DNA from: Cellulosimicrobium sp. ES-005
Lineage (GTDB): Bacteria; Actinomycetota; Actinomycetes; Actinomycetales; Cellulomonadaceae
Assembly: GCF_040448685.1 (NCBI RefSeq)
Contig: NZ_CP159290.1
Location: 1,488,001 to 1,552,000 of the forward strand
Reading direction: 5' to 3'
DNA length: 64,000 nt
In this document: positions 33,337 through 43,190 of the stretch, piece by piece
Layout of the letters: every line of letters starts with the position of its first letter
Position numbering within the stretch: position 1 is the first letter of the stretch
The notes under the pieces: model-generated
What the model was told of the DNA's origin: nothing
The model's input: the letters and a program-made list of their open reading frames with translations, nothing else
Database searches by the model: none
Translations under genes and position numbers: made by a program

Positions 33337-34980
33337 ATGTCCGCCCCACAGACCACGACCGACGCAGAAGTCGGCCCTCTCGGAACCGACGGGCCGCCGC
33401 CGCGGCACACCCCTGGGTTGCGCGCGGCGGACGCCTCGCACGCACGGGACTACAGCCCCGGGTTCTTCGTCAAGCTCGCGCTCATGGCCGTCGTCGACGC
33501 GCTCGGCGTGTACGTGGTCTGGTCCGCGTGGACCGCGGGCTCGTACGGGATCCTCGCGGCGTCCCTGGCGATGCTCGTCGTCGCGAACTGGGTGTACTTC
33601 TCGAGGCGCGCGCTGCCGCTCAAGTACATCCTTCCCGGGCTGCTCTTCCTCCTCGTCTACCAGATCTTCGTGGTCGGCTACACCGGGTACGTCGCGTTCA
33701 CCAACTACGGCACCGGGCACAACGCGACCAAGGAGCAGGCGGTCTCCGCGCTGCTCATCCAGAACGAGCGCCGCGTCGAGGGCTCTCCGTCGTCGGCCCT
33801 GACCGTGGTCGAGGACGGCGACGCGCTCGGCTTCGCGGTCGTCACCGAGGACGGAGAGGTCGAGGCCGGGACGGCGGACCGGCCGCTCGCCGTCGTGGAC
33901 GGCGCGACCATCGAGGACGGGCGCGCGACCGACGTCCCCGGGTTCACCGTGCTGCCCCGCGACCAGGTGCTCCAGCGGCAGGCCGACGTGACGGAGCTCC
34001 GCGTGCCGGTCTCGGACGACCCCGCGGACGGCTCGATCCGCACGACGGACGCGCGGACCGGCTACGTCTACACCTCGGCGCTCGAGTGGGACCCCGCGGC
34101 GGACACCATGACCGACACGACGACCGGGACGGTCTACACTCCGAACGACGAGGGCCAGTTCCAGGCCCCCGACGGCTCGACCCTCGCGGTCGGGTGGCGC
34201 GTGCCGGTCGGCTTCGACAACTTCGTCACCGCGTTCTCCGACGCCCGCTACGCGCAGCCGTTCGTCAAGATCCTCGTGTGGACGTTCGTCTTCGCGATCG
34301 GCTCGGTCGTCACGACGTTCCTGCTCGGCCTGTTCCTCGCGATCGTGTTCAACGACACGCGGATGCGCGGGCGCAAGGTCTACCGGACGCTCATGATCCT
34401 GCCGTACGCGATCCCGGGGTTCCTCGCCGCGCTGCTGTGGTCCGGGCTGCTCAACACGCGGTTCGGGTTCATCAACGAGGTGATCCTCGGCGGCGCGCAC
34501 ATCCCGTGGCTCACGGACCCGTGGCTCGCGAAGCTCTCGGTGCTCGGCGTGAACCTGTGGCTGGGCTTCCCCTACATGTTCCTCATCTGCACGGGCGCGC
34601 TGCAGTCGCTGCCGGGCGACGTCATGGAGGCGGCCAAGATCGACGGCGCCGGGCGCTGGCGGACGTGGCGGGCGATCACGCTCCCGCTCCTGCTCATCGC
34701 GACCGCGCCGCTGCTCATCTCGTCGTTCGCCTTCAACTTCAACAACTTCACGCTCATCTACATGCTCACCGGCGGCGGTCCACGGTTCGCCGACGCGTCC
34801 GTCCCGCTCGGCCACACCGACATCCTCATCTCGATGGTCTACTCGATCTCGGGTGTCGACGGGTCCGCCCAGAAGGACTTCGGTCTCGCGAGCGCGCTGT
34901 CGATCGTCATCTTCGTCATCGTGGGGACGATCTCGGCCATCGCCTTCCGCAGCACGCGCAAGTTCGAGGAGATCAGCTGA
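33337..34980 (+). CDS. malF: Maltose/maltodextrin ABC transporter permease MalF
   Basis: 547 residues from ATG 33337 with GGAGG seven bases upstream. There are three N-terminal helices, a large extracytoplasmic domain (about residues 130-290, the P2-type loop of MalF), then the ABC permease core with the EAA motif EAAKIDGAGRWRTWRAITLP. The large loop contacts MalE. Its length and architecture fit MalF of the CUT1 family. malG starts one base after its stop. Confidence 0.93.
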   Translation: MSAPQTTTDAEVGPLGTDGPPPRHTPGLRAADASHARDYSPGFFVKLALMAVVDALGVYVVWSAWTAGSYGILAASLAMLVVANWVYFSRRALPLKYILPGLLFLLVYQIFVVGYTGYVAFTNYGTGHNATKEQAVSALLIQNERRVEGSPSSALTVVEDGDALGFAVVTEDGEVEAGTADRPLAVVDGATIEDGRATDVPGFTVLPRDQVLQRQADVTELRVPVSDDPADGSIRTTDARTGYVYTSALEWDPAADTMTDTTTGTVYTPNDEGQFQAPDGSTLAVGWRVPVGFDNFVTAFSDARYAQPFVKILVWTFVFAIGSVVTTFLLGLFLAIVFNDTRMRGRKVYRTLMILPYAIPGFLAALLWSGLLNTRFGFINEVILGGAHIPWLTDPWLAKLSVLGVNLWLGFPYMFLICTGALQSLPGDVMEAAKIDGAGRWRTWRAITLPLLLIATAPLLISSFAFNFNNFTLIYMLTGGGPRFADASVPLGHTDILISMVYSISGVDGSAQKDFGLASALSIVIFVIVGTISAIAFRSTRKFEEIS

Positions 34981-34981
34981 C

Positions 34982-35899
34982 ATGGCGACCACCCAGGCAC
35001 CCCCCGTCGTCGGCGGTCGTCCCGCCCCGTCCGTGGCCTCGCGGAACCGGATGAAGCCGGGCCGCTGGTTCTCCGAGCTCGGCTGGCGGCACGTCGTCGG
35101 CGTGATCGCCGTCGTCTACGCCGCGTTCCCGCTCGTGTACGTCCTCTCGGCGTCCTTGTCGGAGAACGGGACGCTCACCGGCTCCAACACGCTCTTCTCC
35201 GACGTGAGCGGCGCGAACTACGCCCAGCTCGGCAGCACGATGTTCTGGACGTGGATGGGCAACACCCTCGTCATCGCGGTCGCGACGTCCGTCGGCACGG
35301 TCCTCATGGGCGCGGCCGCCGCCTACGCCTTCTCGCGCTTCCGGTTCGCCGGGCGCCGCATGGGCCTCACGTCGCTGCTCATCGTCCAGATGTTCCCGCA
35401 GATGCTCGCGTTCGTGGCGATCTTCCTGCTGCTCATCGGCCTCGGGAACGTCGTCCCGATCCTCGGCCTGAACAGCAAGATCGCGCTCATCGCCGTGTAC
35501 CTCGGCGGCGCGCTCGGCGTGAACACGTTCCTCATGTACGGGTTCTTCAACACGGTCCCGCGCGAGCTCGACGAGGCCGCCAAGATCGACGGCGCCACGC
35601 ACTCGCAGATCTACTGGACGATCATCCTGCGCCTGGTGGCGCCGATCCTCGCGGTCGTCGCGCTGCTGTCGTTCATCAGCACGTTCGGCGAGTTCATCAT
35701 CGCGCGCATCGTCCTCACGTCCGAGCGCAACTGGACGCTCGCCGTCGGGCTCTACGGCTGGGTGTCGTCGCTCAAGGAGGCGAACTGGGGCCTGTTCACG
35801 GCCGGCGCCGTGATCTCCGCGCTGCCCGTGCTCGCGCTGTTCCTCTACCTGCAGAAGTACATCGTCGGCGGGCTCACCGCCGGGTCCGTGAAGGGCTGA
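34982..35899 (+). CDS. malG: Maltose/maltodextrin ABC transporter permease MalG
   Basis: 305 residues from ATG 34982. Six membrane helices, with the EAA loop EAAKIDGATHSQIYWTIILR near residue 200 that docks on the ATPase. It pairs with MalF to form the channel. No malK follows; the ATPase must be supplied from elsewhere, as with the shared MsiK-type ATPase of actinobacteria. Confidence 0.94.
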   Translation: MATTQAPPVVGGRPAPSVASRNRMKPGRWFSELGWRHVVGVIAVVYAAFPLVYVLSASLSENGTLTGSNTLFSDVSGANYAQLGSTMFWTWMGNTLVIAVATSVGTVLMGAAAAYAFSRFRFAGRRMGLTSLLIVQMFPQMLAFVAIFLLLIGLGNVVPILGLNSKIALIAVYLGGALGVNTFLMYGFFNTVPRELDEAAKIDGATHSQIYWTIILRLVAPILAVVALLSFISTFGEFIIARIVLTSERNWTLAVGLYGWVSSLKEANWGLFTAGAVISALPVLALFLYLQKYIVGGLTAGSVKG

Positions 35900-35903
35900 C
35901 AGC

Positions 35904-37745
35904 GTGCGCGACGTCGTCACCCCCGTCCCGCACCACGACGGCTCGGCGCTGTACGTCCCCGAGGGCGTCCCCGCCCTCGGGGACACGGTCCCCGTCCGCG
36001 TGCGCGTGCCCCGGTCCGCGGGCGTGCGCGACGTGTGGCTGCGCACCGTGCGCGACGGCGAGCCGCGCCTCACCCCGGCGCGCCTCGACCGCTCGGACGA
36101 GCACGAGGACTGGTACGTCGCCGAGGTGCTCGTGCACAACCCGGAGACGGGGTACCGGTTCTTCCTCGACGAGGGCGAGCATGGCTACCGCTGGCTCAAC
36201 GGCCGCGGGGTGTGGGACCGCGACGTGCCCGACGCCGCGGACTTCCGCCTCACCGTCCACGAGGGCGCGCCCGCGTGGATGCGCGACGGCGTCGTCTACC
36301 AGGTCTTCCCGGACCGGTTCGCGCGCTCCGCCGCGGCCGACGGGCGCCCGCTCCCGGAGTGGGCCGTCCCTGCGGCCTGGGACGACGAGCCGCACGGCGC
36401 GGGGCCCGACGTCGGCACGCAGTACTACGGGGGCGACCTCGCCGGGGTCGAGGAGCGGCTCGACCACCTCGTCGCGCTCGGCGTCACGACGCTGTACACG
36501 ACGCCCGTCTTCCCGGGGCGCTCCAACCACCGCTACGACGCGAGCACGTTCGACCACGTCGACCCGCTGCTCGGCGGCGACGCGGCGTACGCGTCGCTGA
36601 TCCGCGCCGCGCACGCGCGCGGGCTGCGCGTCATGGGCGACCTCACGACCAACCACACGGGCGCCGGTCACGAGTGGTTCGCGCGGGCGCTCGCGGACCC
36701 CGCCGCGCCGGAGCGCGACTTCTACTACTGGACCGACGGCGAGCCCGGGTACGTGGGCTGGCTCGAGCACGCGTCGCTGCCCAAGCTGTCGTACGGGTCG
36801 GCCGAGCTCGGGGCGCGCATGATCGACGGGCCCGGGTCCGTCGTCGGACGCTACCTGGGCGAGCCGTTCGGCCTCGACGGCTGGCGGATCGACGTCGCGA
36901 ACATGACGGGACGCTTCGGTGCGGAGGACCGCACGCTCGAGGTCGCGCGGCGCCTGCGCGCGACCATGCGGGACGCGAACCCCGAGGCCGCGCTCGTCGC
37001 GGAGCACTTCCACGACGCGTCGGGCGACCTCGCGGGCGACGGCTGGCACGCGAACATGAACTACTCGGCGTTCACCCGCCCGGCCTGGACGTGGCTGTCC
37101 CCGGCGGACTCGCCCGTGCCGTACCTGGGGCTGCCGGTGCGCACGCCGCGGCGCGGCGGTCGCGACGTCGTGGCGACCATGCGCGAGTTCGACGCCGTGC
37201 TGCCGTGGCGCGTCACGGCATCGCAGTGGAACATGCTCGGCTCGCACGACACCCCGCGCCTGCGCTCGATCGTCGGCTCGCGCGAGATGGTCGAGGTCGC
37301 GGCGACGCTCCTGCTCACCTATCCCGGCACGCCGGTCGTCTTCGCGGGCGACGAGGTGGGGCTCACGGGCCTCAACGGCGAGCACGGTCGCGCGACGATG
37401 CCGTGGGACGACGCGGGGTCGGGATCCGGGCGCTGGGACGCCGCGACGTTCGACCTGTATCGCGCCCTGATCGCCGTCCGGCGCGGCTCGGACGCGCTGC
37501 GCCACGGCGGCCTGCGCTGGGTGCACGTCGACGACGACGCCCTCGTCTACCTGCGGGAGACGCCCGGCGAGCGCGTGCTCGTCGCGCTCGCCCGCGCACC
37601 CTGGGATGGCGTCACCCTGCACCCCGCGCTCGTGGGGCCGGGCGGGGCGGAGCGGCTGCACGGCACGCTGGGCCTCTCCCGGCACGACGGCGGCGCGCGG
37701 CTCGCCGGCGACGGCCCGGCCGTCGGGGTCTGGCGCCTGGGCTGA
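35904..37745 (+). CDS. GH13 glycosidase (maltodextrin glucosidase / neopullulanase-like)
   Basis: 613 residues from GTG 35904, four bases after malG. An N-terminal beta-sandwich (about 1-115, carbohydrate-binding-like, GYRFFLDEGEHGYRWLNGRG) precedes a GH13 barrel. It has GVVYQVFPDRFARS, TTNHTGAGHEWF (region I), DGWRIDVANM with the nucleophile Asp (II), LVAEHFHDAS with the acid Glu (III), and LGSHDTPRL (IV). No signal peptide: it is a cytosolic enzyme cutting imported maltodextrins, complementing the alpha-glucosidase across the cluster. Last gene of the malEFG operon. Confidence 0.92.
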   Translation: MRDVVTPVPHHDGSALYVPEGVPALGDTVPVRVRVPRSAGVRDVWLRTVRDGEPRLTPARLDRSDEHEDWYVAEVLVHNPETGYRFFLDEGEHGYRWLNGRGVWDRDVPDAADFRLTVHEGAPAWMRDGVVYQVFPDRFARSAAADGRPLPEWAVPAAWDDEPHGAGPDVGTQYYGGDLAGVEERLDHLVALGVTTLYTTPVFPGRSNHRYDASTFDHVDPLLGGDAAYASLIRAAHARGLRVMGDLTTNHTGAGHEWFARALADPAAPERDFYYWTDGEPGYVGWLEHASLPKLSYGSAELGARMIDGPGSVVGRYLGEPFGLDGWRIDVANMTGRFGAEDRTLEVARRLRATMRDANPEAALVAEHFHDASGDLAGDGWHANMNYSAFTRPAWTWLSPADSPVPYLGLPVRTPRRGGRDVVATMREFDAVLPWRVTASQWNMLGSHDTPRLRSIVGSREMVEVAATLLLTYPGTPVVFAGDEVGLTGLNGEHGRATMPWDDAGSGSGRWDAATFDLYRALIAVRRGSDALRHGGLRWVHVDDDALVYLRETPGERVLVALARAPWDGVTLHPALVGPGGAERLHGTLGLSRHDGGARLAGDGPAVGVWRLG

Positions 37746-37790
37746 ACGGCCCGTCCCGGTCGGCCCCACGGGCGTCCGGGGGCCCGAGAC

Positions 37791-38222
37791 TCAGGCGAAG
37801 AGGTGCGCGACCTGGCGCACGGCGTCGTCGTACCGGGCGCGGTCGAACGTGAACGAGCCCAGCGCGGAGTAGTCCCACTCGGGCCGGAACGGCTGGGTGA
37901 GGTCGCGCCAGACGACGGTCGTCGCGTCGGCGTCGACCGTCACCTCGAACGGCCAGCACCCCGCCTCGTGGCAGTCGCACGCGAGCACCCACGCGTGCCC
38001 GCCCGACGGCATCCGTCCGCGGCCGTACCACTGGTGCGCGGCGTCGCCGTAGCGGAAGAACGCCGGGACCAGGCCGCCGTACGCGCCCGCGGGGGAGTAG
38101 CCGCGCGCCGACTCGTGCCGTCCGACGAGCTCGACGAGCGAGCGGCCGTCCACGTACGGGACGACCTCGACCAGGCCGTCGACGGTGACGGCCCGCAGCT
38201 CGAGCGCGTGCGCTGCACCCAT
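37791..38222 (-). CDS. Hypothetical protein
   Basis: 143 residues from ATG 38222, seven bases after TAGCCT (minus strand), so probably leaderless. It has a conserved-looking core: [20 protein letters not shown], then [19 protein letters not shown] with three cysteines (CDC, C) that could bind metal, and [20 protein letters not shown]. Proteins with this H-E-A-G-C-W-P pattern are scattered in actinobacteria without a function. Divergent from dgt. Confidence 0.75.
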   Translation of the reverse strand: MGAAHALELRAVTVDGLVEVVPYVDGRSLVELVGRHESARGYSPAGAYGGLVPAFFRYGDAAHQWYGRGRMPSGGHAWVLACDCHEAGCWPFEVTVDADATTVVWRDLTQPFRPEWDYSALGSFTFDRARYDDAVRQVAHLFA

Positions 38223-38229
38223 GTGCGCG

Positions 38230-38235
38230 AGGCTA
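38230..38235 (-). promoter_or_regulatory. Putative -10 element of the hypothetical gene
   Basis: TAGCCT on the minus strand, seven bases before ATG 38222. With the dgt element at 38327 it makes a divergent pair of leaderless promoters. Confidence 0.5.
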
Positions 38236-38326
38236 CGCCCGCGCGGCTCTCCTCGCCGTGCGCCACGGCGGGACGTCGGCGACCGGCGCGCGGCCCTCGG
38301 CGCCGCCACGTCCCGACCCGCGTCGT

Positions 38327-38332
38327 TACGCT
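38327..38332 (+). promoter_or_regulatory. Putative -10 element (TACGCT) of dgt
   Basis: TACGCT ends seven bases before GTG 38340; no Shine-Dalgarno sequence. Confidence 0.5.
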
Positions 38333-38339
38333 GGGGCCC

Positions 38340-39671
38340 GTGCAGACGTTCGAGCAGGAGGCGTTCGACCCCGCGGTGGTGGGGACCGGGCCGCGCCCGG
38401 CGCGCGGCGAGGAGGGCACGGCGTCGTACTCGGACGCCGACACCGAGCGGTGGTTCGTCGAGTCCGCGAAGTCCCGGGCCCGCACGCCGTTCGAGCGCGA
38501 CCGCGCGCGCATCGTGCACTCGTCCGCCCTGCGCCGGCTCGGAGCCAAGACGCAGGTTCTCGGCCCGGGCAGCGACGACTTCGTCCGCACGCGCCTCACG
38601 CACACGCTCGAGGTCGCGCAGGTGGGGCGCGAGATCGGCAAGGCGCTCGGCTGCGACCCGGACATCGTCGACACCGCGTGCCTCGCGCACGACTTGGGAC
38701 ACCCGCCGTTCGGGCACAACGGCGAGCGGGCGCTCGCGGACCTCGCGGTCGACGTCGGCGGGTTCGAGGGCAACGCGCAGACCCTGCGGCTGCTCACGCG
38801 GCTCGACCCCAAGGTCGTCGACGCGGACGGGCGCTCGTACGGGCTCAACCTCACGCGCGCGAGCCTCGACGCGAGCGTGAAGTACCCGTGGGGCGCGGGC
38901 GAGGCGCCGCTGCGCGCGGACGGCCGCCCGACGCACAAGTTCGGCGTCTACGAGGACGACCGACCCGTGTTCGACTGGTTGCGCGCCGGCGCGCCGAGCC
39001 AGGTCAAGTGCCTCGAGGCGCAGGTCATGGACCTCGCGGACGACGTGTCGTACTCCGTGCACGACGTCGAGGACGCGATCGTGGGCGGGCGCATCGAGCT
39101 CGCCGTGCTGGACGACCCCGACGAGCGGGCCCGGGTCGTGCGCGCGGTCCACTCCTGGTACGGCACCGCGTACGACGAGGCGGCGCTCGACGCGGCGATC
39201 ACGCGCCTGCAGGGCACGGGTCACCTGGTCACCGGGTTCGACGGGTCGCGCCGCGCGCTCGCGGCGCTCAAGGACGCGACGAGCCAGCTCATCGGCCGGT
39301 TCACCGGGGCCGCGCAGGACGCGACGCGCGCCGTCTACGGCGACGGCCCGCTCACCCGGTACGCCGCCCGCCTCGTGGTCCCGGACGAGACCGTCGCCGA
39401 GATCCTCGTGCTCAAGGGCGTCGCCGTCGCGTACGTGATGGCCCCGCGCGAGCAGGAGCCGCTCTACCAGCGCCAGCGCGAGGTCATCGCCGACCTCGTC
39501 CACGTCTTCTCCGACCGCGCTCCCGTCGCGCTCGAGCCGTCGTTCGCGGCGGACTGGGAGGCCGCGCCCGACGACGCGGCCCGCCTGCGCGTGGTGATCG
39601 ACCAGGTCGCCTCGCTCACGGACGTCTCGGCGATGCAGTTCCACGCACGCCTCGTGCGCCCGCCGGCCTGA
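38340..39671 (+). CDS. dgt: Deoxyguanosinetriphosphate triphosphohydrolase-like protein
   Basis: 443 residues from GTG 38340. HD-domain phosphohydrolase: [10 protein letters not shown]-type entry ([19 protein letters not shown]), H in [16 protein letters not shown], the HD pair [15 protein letters not shown] and a later Asp in [17 protein letters not shown]. It splits dNTPs to nucleosides plus triphosphate and helps control dNTP pools. It lies two genes upstream of dnaG, the usual actinobacterial neighbourhood. Confidence 0.95.
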   Translation: MQTFEQEAFDPAVVGTGPRPARGEEGTASYSDADTERWFVESAKSRARTPFERDRARIVHSSALRRLGAKTQVLGPGSDDFVRTRLTHTLEVAQVGREIGKALGCDPDIVDTACLAHDLGHPPFGHNGERALADLAVDVGGFEGNAQTLRLLTRLDPKVVDADGRSYGLNLTRASLDASVKYPWGAGEAPLRADGRPTHKFGVYEDDRPVFDWLRAGAPSQVKCLEAQVMDLADDVSYSVHDVEDAIVGGRIELAVLDDPDERARVVRAVHSWYGTAYDEAALDAAITRLQGTGHLVTGFDGSRRALAALKDATSQLIGRFTGAAQDATRAVYGDGPLTRYAARLVVPDETVAEILVLKGVAVAYVMAPREQEPLYQRQREVIADLVHVFSDRAPVALEPSFAADWEAAPDDAARLRVVIDQVASLTDVSAMQFHARLVRPPA

Positions 39672-39708
39672 GGCCGACGGGCGCGACGCGGTCGGGTCGG
39701 AGGGCGGC

Positions 39709-40161
39709 TCAGGCCTGCTCGGTCATCCAGGCGTCGCTGGCGCGCTGCACGTCCGCGGCCGTCACGGAGTCCGCGACGGTCACGAAGAACCAGCGGTGCC
39801 CGAACGGGTCGCGGACCGCGGCCTGCCGGAACCCCTCGAACCAGTCCGCGGGCTCCGCGATGCTCGACCCGCCGGCAGAGATCGCCCGTGCGTAGGCGGC
39901 GTCGGCGTCCTCGACCGGGATCGTGAACGACGCGTGCGTCGGCGCCCCGGCCTCGGGCGCGACGGAGTCGGGCGGGAACGCCTCCGCGACCGTGAACGTG
40001 GACGTCCCGGCGGGGGAGACGAGCCGCAGGTCGGAGTGGATGATCTTCTCGCCCGCCGTGATCGTGTCGACCACCTCGGCGCCGAGCGCGGCCTCGTAGA
40101 ACGCGATGGCCTCGCGCGCGCCGCTCACCGTGACGTTGGGGTGCAGTGCCGACATCTCCAT
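39709..40161 (-). CDS. PhnB/VOC-like family protein
   Basis: 150 residues from ATG 40161 with GGAGGA upstream. It has HPNVTVSGAREAIAFYEAAL at the start, HSDLRL, and DPFGHRWFFVTVADSVT at the end, the pattern of the PhnB/3-demethylubiquinone-type VOC subgroup. The metal site is not obvious, so it may bind rather than catalyse. Divergent from the AraC-type gene, 84 bp away. Confidence 0.85.
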   Translation of the reverse strand: MEMSALHPNVTVSGAREAIAFYEAALGAEVVDTITAGEKIIHSDLRLVSPAGTSTFTVAEAFPPDSVAPEAGAPTHASFTIPVEDADAAYARAISAGGSSIAEPADWFEGFRQAAVRDPFGHRWFFVTVADSVTAADVQRASDAWMTEQA

Positions 40162-40245
40162 GGGGTCCTCCTCGTCGTGGTCGCCCGCGGGGGTGCGGGC
40201 CGTACCCCCATGCTCGTGTCGGCGGGCCGTGCCAGTCTTGGAGGA

Positions 40246-41175
40246 ATGCGACAGGTGTTCGAACCCCGGGTCAGCGCCGACGCGAGGGTGGCCCCTCGGC
40301 ACGGCCCGACGACGTCCCTGCGGGGGCTCGTCGACCCCGCCGCCGCGCGGCGCGGGTTCGAGCTCGTGCGCGTCGACCCGGCGCCGGATCTCGCGGATCT
40401 CGTCGAACGGCACTGGGTCGTGCGCTGGGACCTGCCGCCGGGGGAGTCGTTCACGCAGGTCCTGGTGCCGCACCCGGTCGCCAACGTGGTCGCCGAGGCG
40501 GCGGGGTACGTCGCGCACGGCATCCCGCCGGGCCTGTTCGAGCGCACCTTGACCGGGTCGGGGGCCGTCGTGGGGACCAAGCTGCGGCCGGGCGCGTTCC
40601 GCGTCCTGCTGGGGCACGCGGACGCCGTGCGCCCGGGAGTGCAGGTGCCCGCCGCCGCGTTCCTCGGCCCGACGGCGGAGCGCACCGGCGCCGCCGCGCT
40701 CGCCCTCGCCGTCGCCGGCCGGGACGAGGAGGCCGCATGTGGTGTCGAGCCGCTGCTGCGGGCGCGGGCGGAACGCGTCCGCGACGCGCGGACGGCCCGC
40801 GACCTCGACCGCGTCGCCCGCGCGTTCGCCGCGCTCGTCGCCGGGGAGCTCGGGCCCGGTGCGGGCGTCGCCGACCTCGCCGCCGTCGTCGGGACCTCCG
40901 CCCGCTCGCTCCAGCGGATCTTCGCCGCGTACGTCGGCGTGAGCCCCAAGTGGGCCCTGCAGCGCCACCGCGTGCACCTCGCGGCCGACCTGCTCGCCGC
41001 CGACCCGGACCAGGACCTCGCGGCGCTCGCGAGCGCCGTCGGGTACTACGACCAGGCGCACCTCGGCACCGACTTCGCGCGCGCGACCGGGTCCACGCCG
41101 GGGGCGTACGCACGACGCTGCGCCGCGTCGCGCGACGCGCTCGTCGGGGCGGGCGCGACGGCGCACCCGGGGTGA
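40246..41175 (+). CDS. AraC family transcriptional regulator
   Basis: 309 residues from ATG 40246 with GGAGG four bases upstream. The N-terminal half is a DUF6597-type ligand domain (LADLVERHWVVRWDLPPGES, LVPHPVANVV). The C-terminal double helix-turn-helix contains VADLAAVVGTSARSLQRIFA, then YVGVSPKWALQRHRVH and LASAVGYYDQAHLGTDFARA, the AraC signature. Divergence from the VOC gene suggests it regulates that gene and itself. Confidence 0.92.
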   Translation: MRQVFEPRVSADARVAPRHGPTTSLRGLVDPAAARRGFELVRVDPAPDLADLVERHWVVRWDLPPGESFTQVLVPHPVANVVAEAAGYVAHGIPPGLFERTLTGSGAVVGTKLRPGAFRVLLGHADAVRPGVQVPAAAFLGPTAERTGAAALALAVAGRDEEAACGVEPLLRARAERVRDARTARDLDRVARAFAALVAGELGPGAGVADLAAVVGTSARSLQRIFAAYVGVSPKWALQRHRVHLAADLLAADPDQDLAALASAVGYYDQAHLGTDFARATGSTPGAYARRCAASRDALVGAGATAHPG

Positions 41176-41218
41176 CCGACGACGCCGTCGCGCCACCCCG
41201 AGGCACCGCCCGGGCGCA

Positions 41219-41224
41219 TAGACT
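41219..41224 (+). promoter_or_regulatory. Putative -10 element (TAGACT) of dnaG
   Basis: TAGACT ends six bases before GTG 41231; leaderless geometry. Confidence 0.5.
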
Positions 41225-41230
41225 CGCTCC

Positions 41231-43177
41231 GTGGCCGGCCTGATTCGACGCGAGGACGTGGAAGCCGTCCGCGACCGCGCACGGATCGACGAGATCGTCT
41301 CCGCGCACGTCACCCTCAAGACCGCGGGCGTCGGCTCGCTCAAGGGGTTGTGCCCCTTCCACGACGAGCGCTCGCCGTCCTTCCACGTGCGGCCCGGCGT
41401 GGGGCGCTGGCACTGCTTCGGGTGCGGCGAGGGCGGCGACGTCATCTCGTTCGTCCAGAAGATCGACGGCCTGACGTTCGTCGAGGCCGTCGAGTACCTC
41501 GCCGACCGCGTCGGGATCCAGCTCCGCTACGAGGACTCGGGAGGGCCGCAGCGCCCGCGCGAGGAGCCGGGACGGCGCCAGCGGCTGCTCGAGGCGCACC
41601 GCGTCGCCGCGCAGTACTTCTCCGAGCAGCTCTTCGCGCCCGGCGCTCAGGCGGCCCGCGCGTTCCTCGCCGAGCGCAGCTTCGACCGGGCCGACGCCGA
41701 GCACTTCGGCGTCGGGTACGCGCCCACCGGCTGGGACAACCTGCAGCGCCACCTCCAGGGGCGCGGCTTCACGCAGCCCGAGCTGATCGCGTCCGGACTC
41801 ATGAGCCAGGGCCAGCGCGGCATCTACGACCGGTTCCGCGGTCGGCTCGTGTGGCCCATCCGCGACGTCACGGGCGAGATCGTCGGGTTCGGCGCGCGGC
41901 GCCTCTACGACGAGGACCAGGGGCCCAAGTACCTCAACACCCCCGAGACCTCGCTCTACAAGAAGTCGCACGTGCTCTACGGCATCGACCTCGCCAAGCG
42001 CGAGATCGCCAAGCAGAAGCGCGTCGTCGTCGTCGAGGGGTACACGGACGTCATGGCCGCGCACCTCTCCGGCGTGACGACCGCCGTCGCGACGTGCGGC
42101 ACGGCGTTCGGGTCCGACCACGCGCGCATCGTGCGCCGGCTCCTCGGCGACACGACGGCCGGGGGTGGCATGCAGCTCGCCTCGGGCGCCTCCGTCGGGG
42201 GAGAGGTCGTGTTCACGTTCGACGGCGACGCCGCGGGCCAGAAGGCCGCCGTGCGCGCGTTCGGCGAGGACCAGCGCTTCTACGCCCAGACGTTCGTGGC
42301 CGTCGAGCCGAGCGGCATGGACCCGTGCGAGCTGCGCATGGCGCGCGGCCCCGACGCGGTCCGCGCGCTCGTCGACGGGCGCCAGCCCCTCTTCGAGTTC
42401 GTCATCCGGACGACGCTCGCGACGTTCGACCTCGACACCGCCGAGGGCCGCGTCGGCGCGCTGCGCGCCGCCGCCCCGGTCGTCGCCGGGATCCGCGACG
42501 CCGCGCTGCGCCCCGAGTACGCCCGCATGCTCGCCGGCTGGATCGGCATGGACGCCGAGCGCGTCCGCCGCGAGGTGGCGGCCGCCGCCAAGCGGGGCAG
42601 CGCGCCCGGCCCGGTCCGCACCGCGCGGCCCGACGACGCCCGCCCGGGTGCGGAGGCCCCCGCACCCGAGCCGGAGGTCCCGGCGCTGCCGGCGCCCGAC
42701 CCGCGCGACCCCGTGGCGCGCCGCGAGCGCCTCGCGCTCGTCGCCGTCCTCCAGTACCCCCAGCACGTGCCGCCGGTCTTCGACGACCTCGGCGAGGACG
42801 CCTTCGCCGTCCCGGCCTGGCGCGCCGTGCATGCGGCGATCCGTGCCGCGGGCGGGGTGCGCGCAGGCGCGCCCCTCGGCGCCGGGCACTGGGTCGAGGC
42901 CGTCGTCGAGCAGGCCGCCGAGCCCGTGCGCGGCCTCGTGACCGAGCTCGCCGTCGCGCCGCTGCCGGAGGACCGCGAGAACGTCGTCGGCGGCTACGTC
43001 GCCGGGGTCGTGCGCGGCCTCGTCGACCTCGGCCTCACGCGCCGCGTCGCCGACGCGAAGAGCCGCCTCCAGCGCCTCGACCCCACGGCGGACCTCGCCG
43101 CGTACCAGGAGGCGTTCGCCGCGCTCCTCGCGGTCGAGGCGGAGCGCCGCACGCTGCGCGAGGGCGAGATCGCCTGA
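41231..43177 (+). CDS. dnaG: DNA primase DnaG
   Basis: 648 residues from GTG 41231. The CHC2 zinc finger is at residues 41-65 (CPFHDERSPSF ... WHCFGC; C41, H44, C62, C65). The catalytic core with the Toprim fold has VVVVEGYTDVMAAH and VFTFDGDAAGQKAA. The C-terminal helicase-binding domain follows a Pro/Ala-rich linker near residue 460-490. It synthesises RNA primers for the chromosomal fork with DnaB. Confidence 0.97.
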   Translation: MAGLIRREDVEAVRDRARIDEIVSAHVTLKTAGVGSLKGLCPFHDERSPSFHVRPGVGRWHCFGCGEGGDVISFVQKIDGLTFVEAVEYLADRVGIQLRYEDSGGPQRPREEPGRRQRLLEAHRVAAQYFSEQLFAPGAQAARAFLAERSFDRADAEHFGVGYAPTGWDNLQRHLQGRGFTQPELIASGLMSQGQRGIYDRFRGRLVWPIRDVTGEIVGFGARRLYDEDQGPKYLNTPETSLYKKSHVLYGIDLAKREIAKQKRVVVVEGYTDVMAAHLSGVTTAVATCGTAFGSDHARIVRRLLGDTTAGGGMQLASGASVGGEVVFTFDGDAAGQKAAVRAFGEDQRFYAQTFVAVEPSGMDPCELRMARGPDAVRALVDGRQPLFEFVIRTTLATFDLDTAEGRVGALRAAAPVVAGIRDAALRPEYARMLAGWIGMDAERVRREVAAAAKRGSAPGPVRTARPDDARPGAEAPAPEPEVPALPAPDPRDPVARRERLALVAVLQYPQHVPPVFDDLGEDAFAVPAWRAVHAAIRAAGGVRAGAPLGAGHWVEAVVEQAAEPVRGLVTELAVAPLPEDRENVVGGYVAGVVRGLVDLGLTRRVADAKSRLQRLDPTADLAAYQEAFAALLAVEAERRTLREGEIA

Positions 43178-43190
43178 GCCGTCCGGGAGG

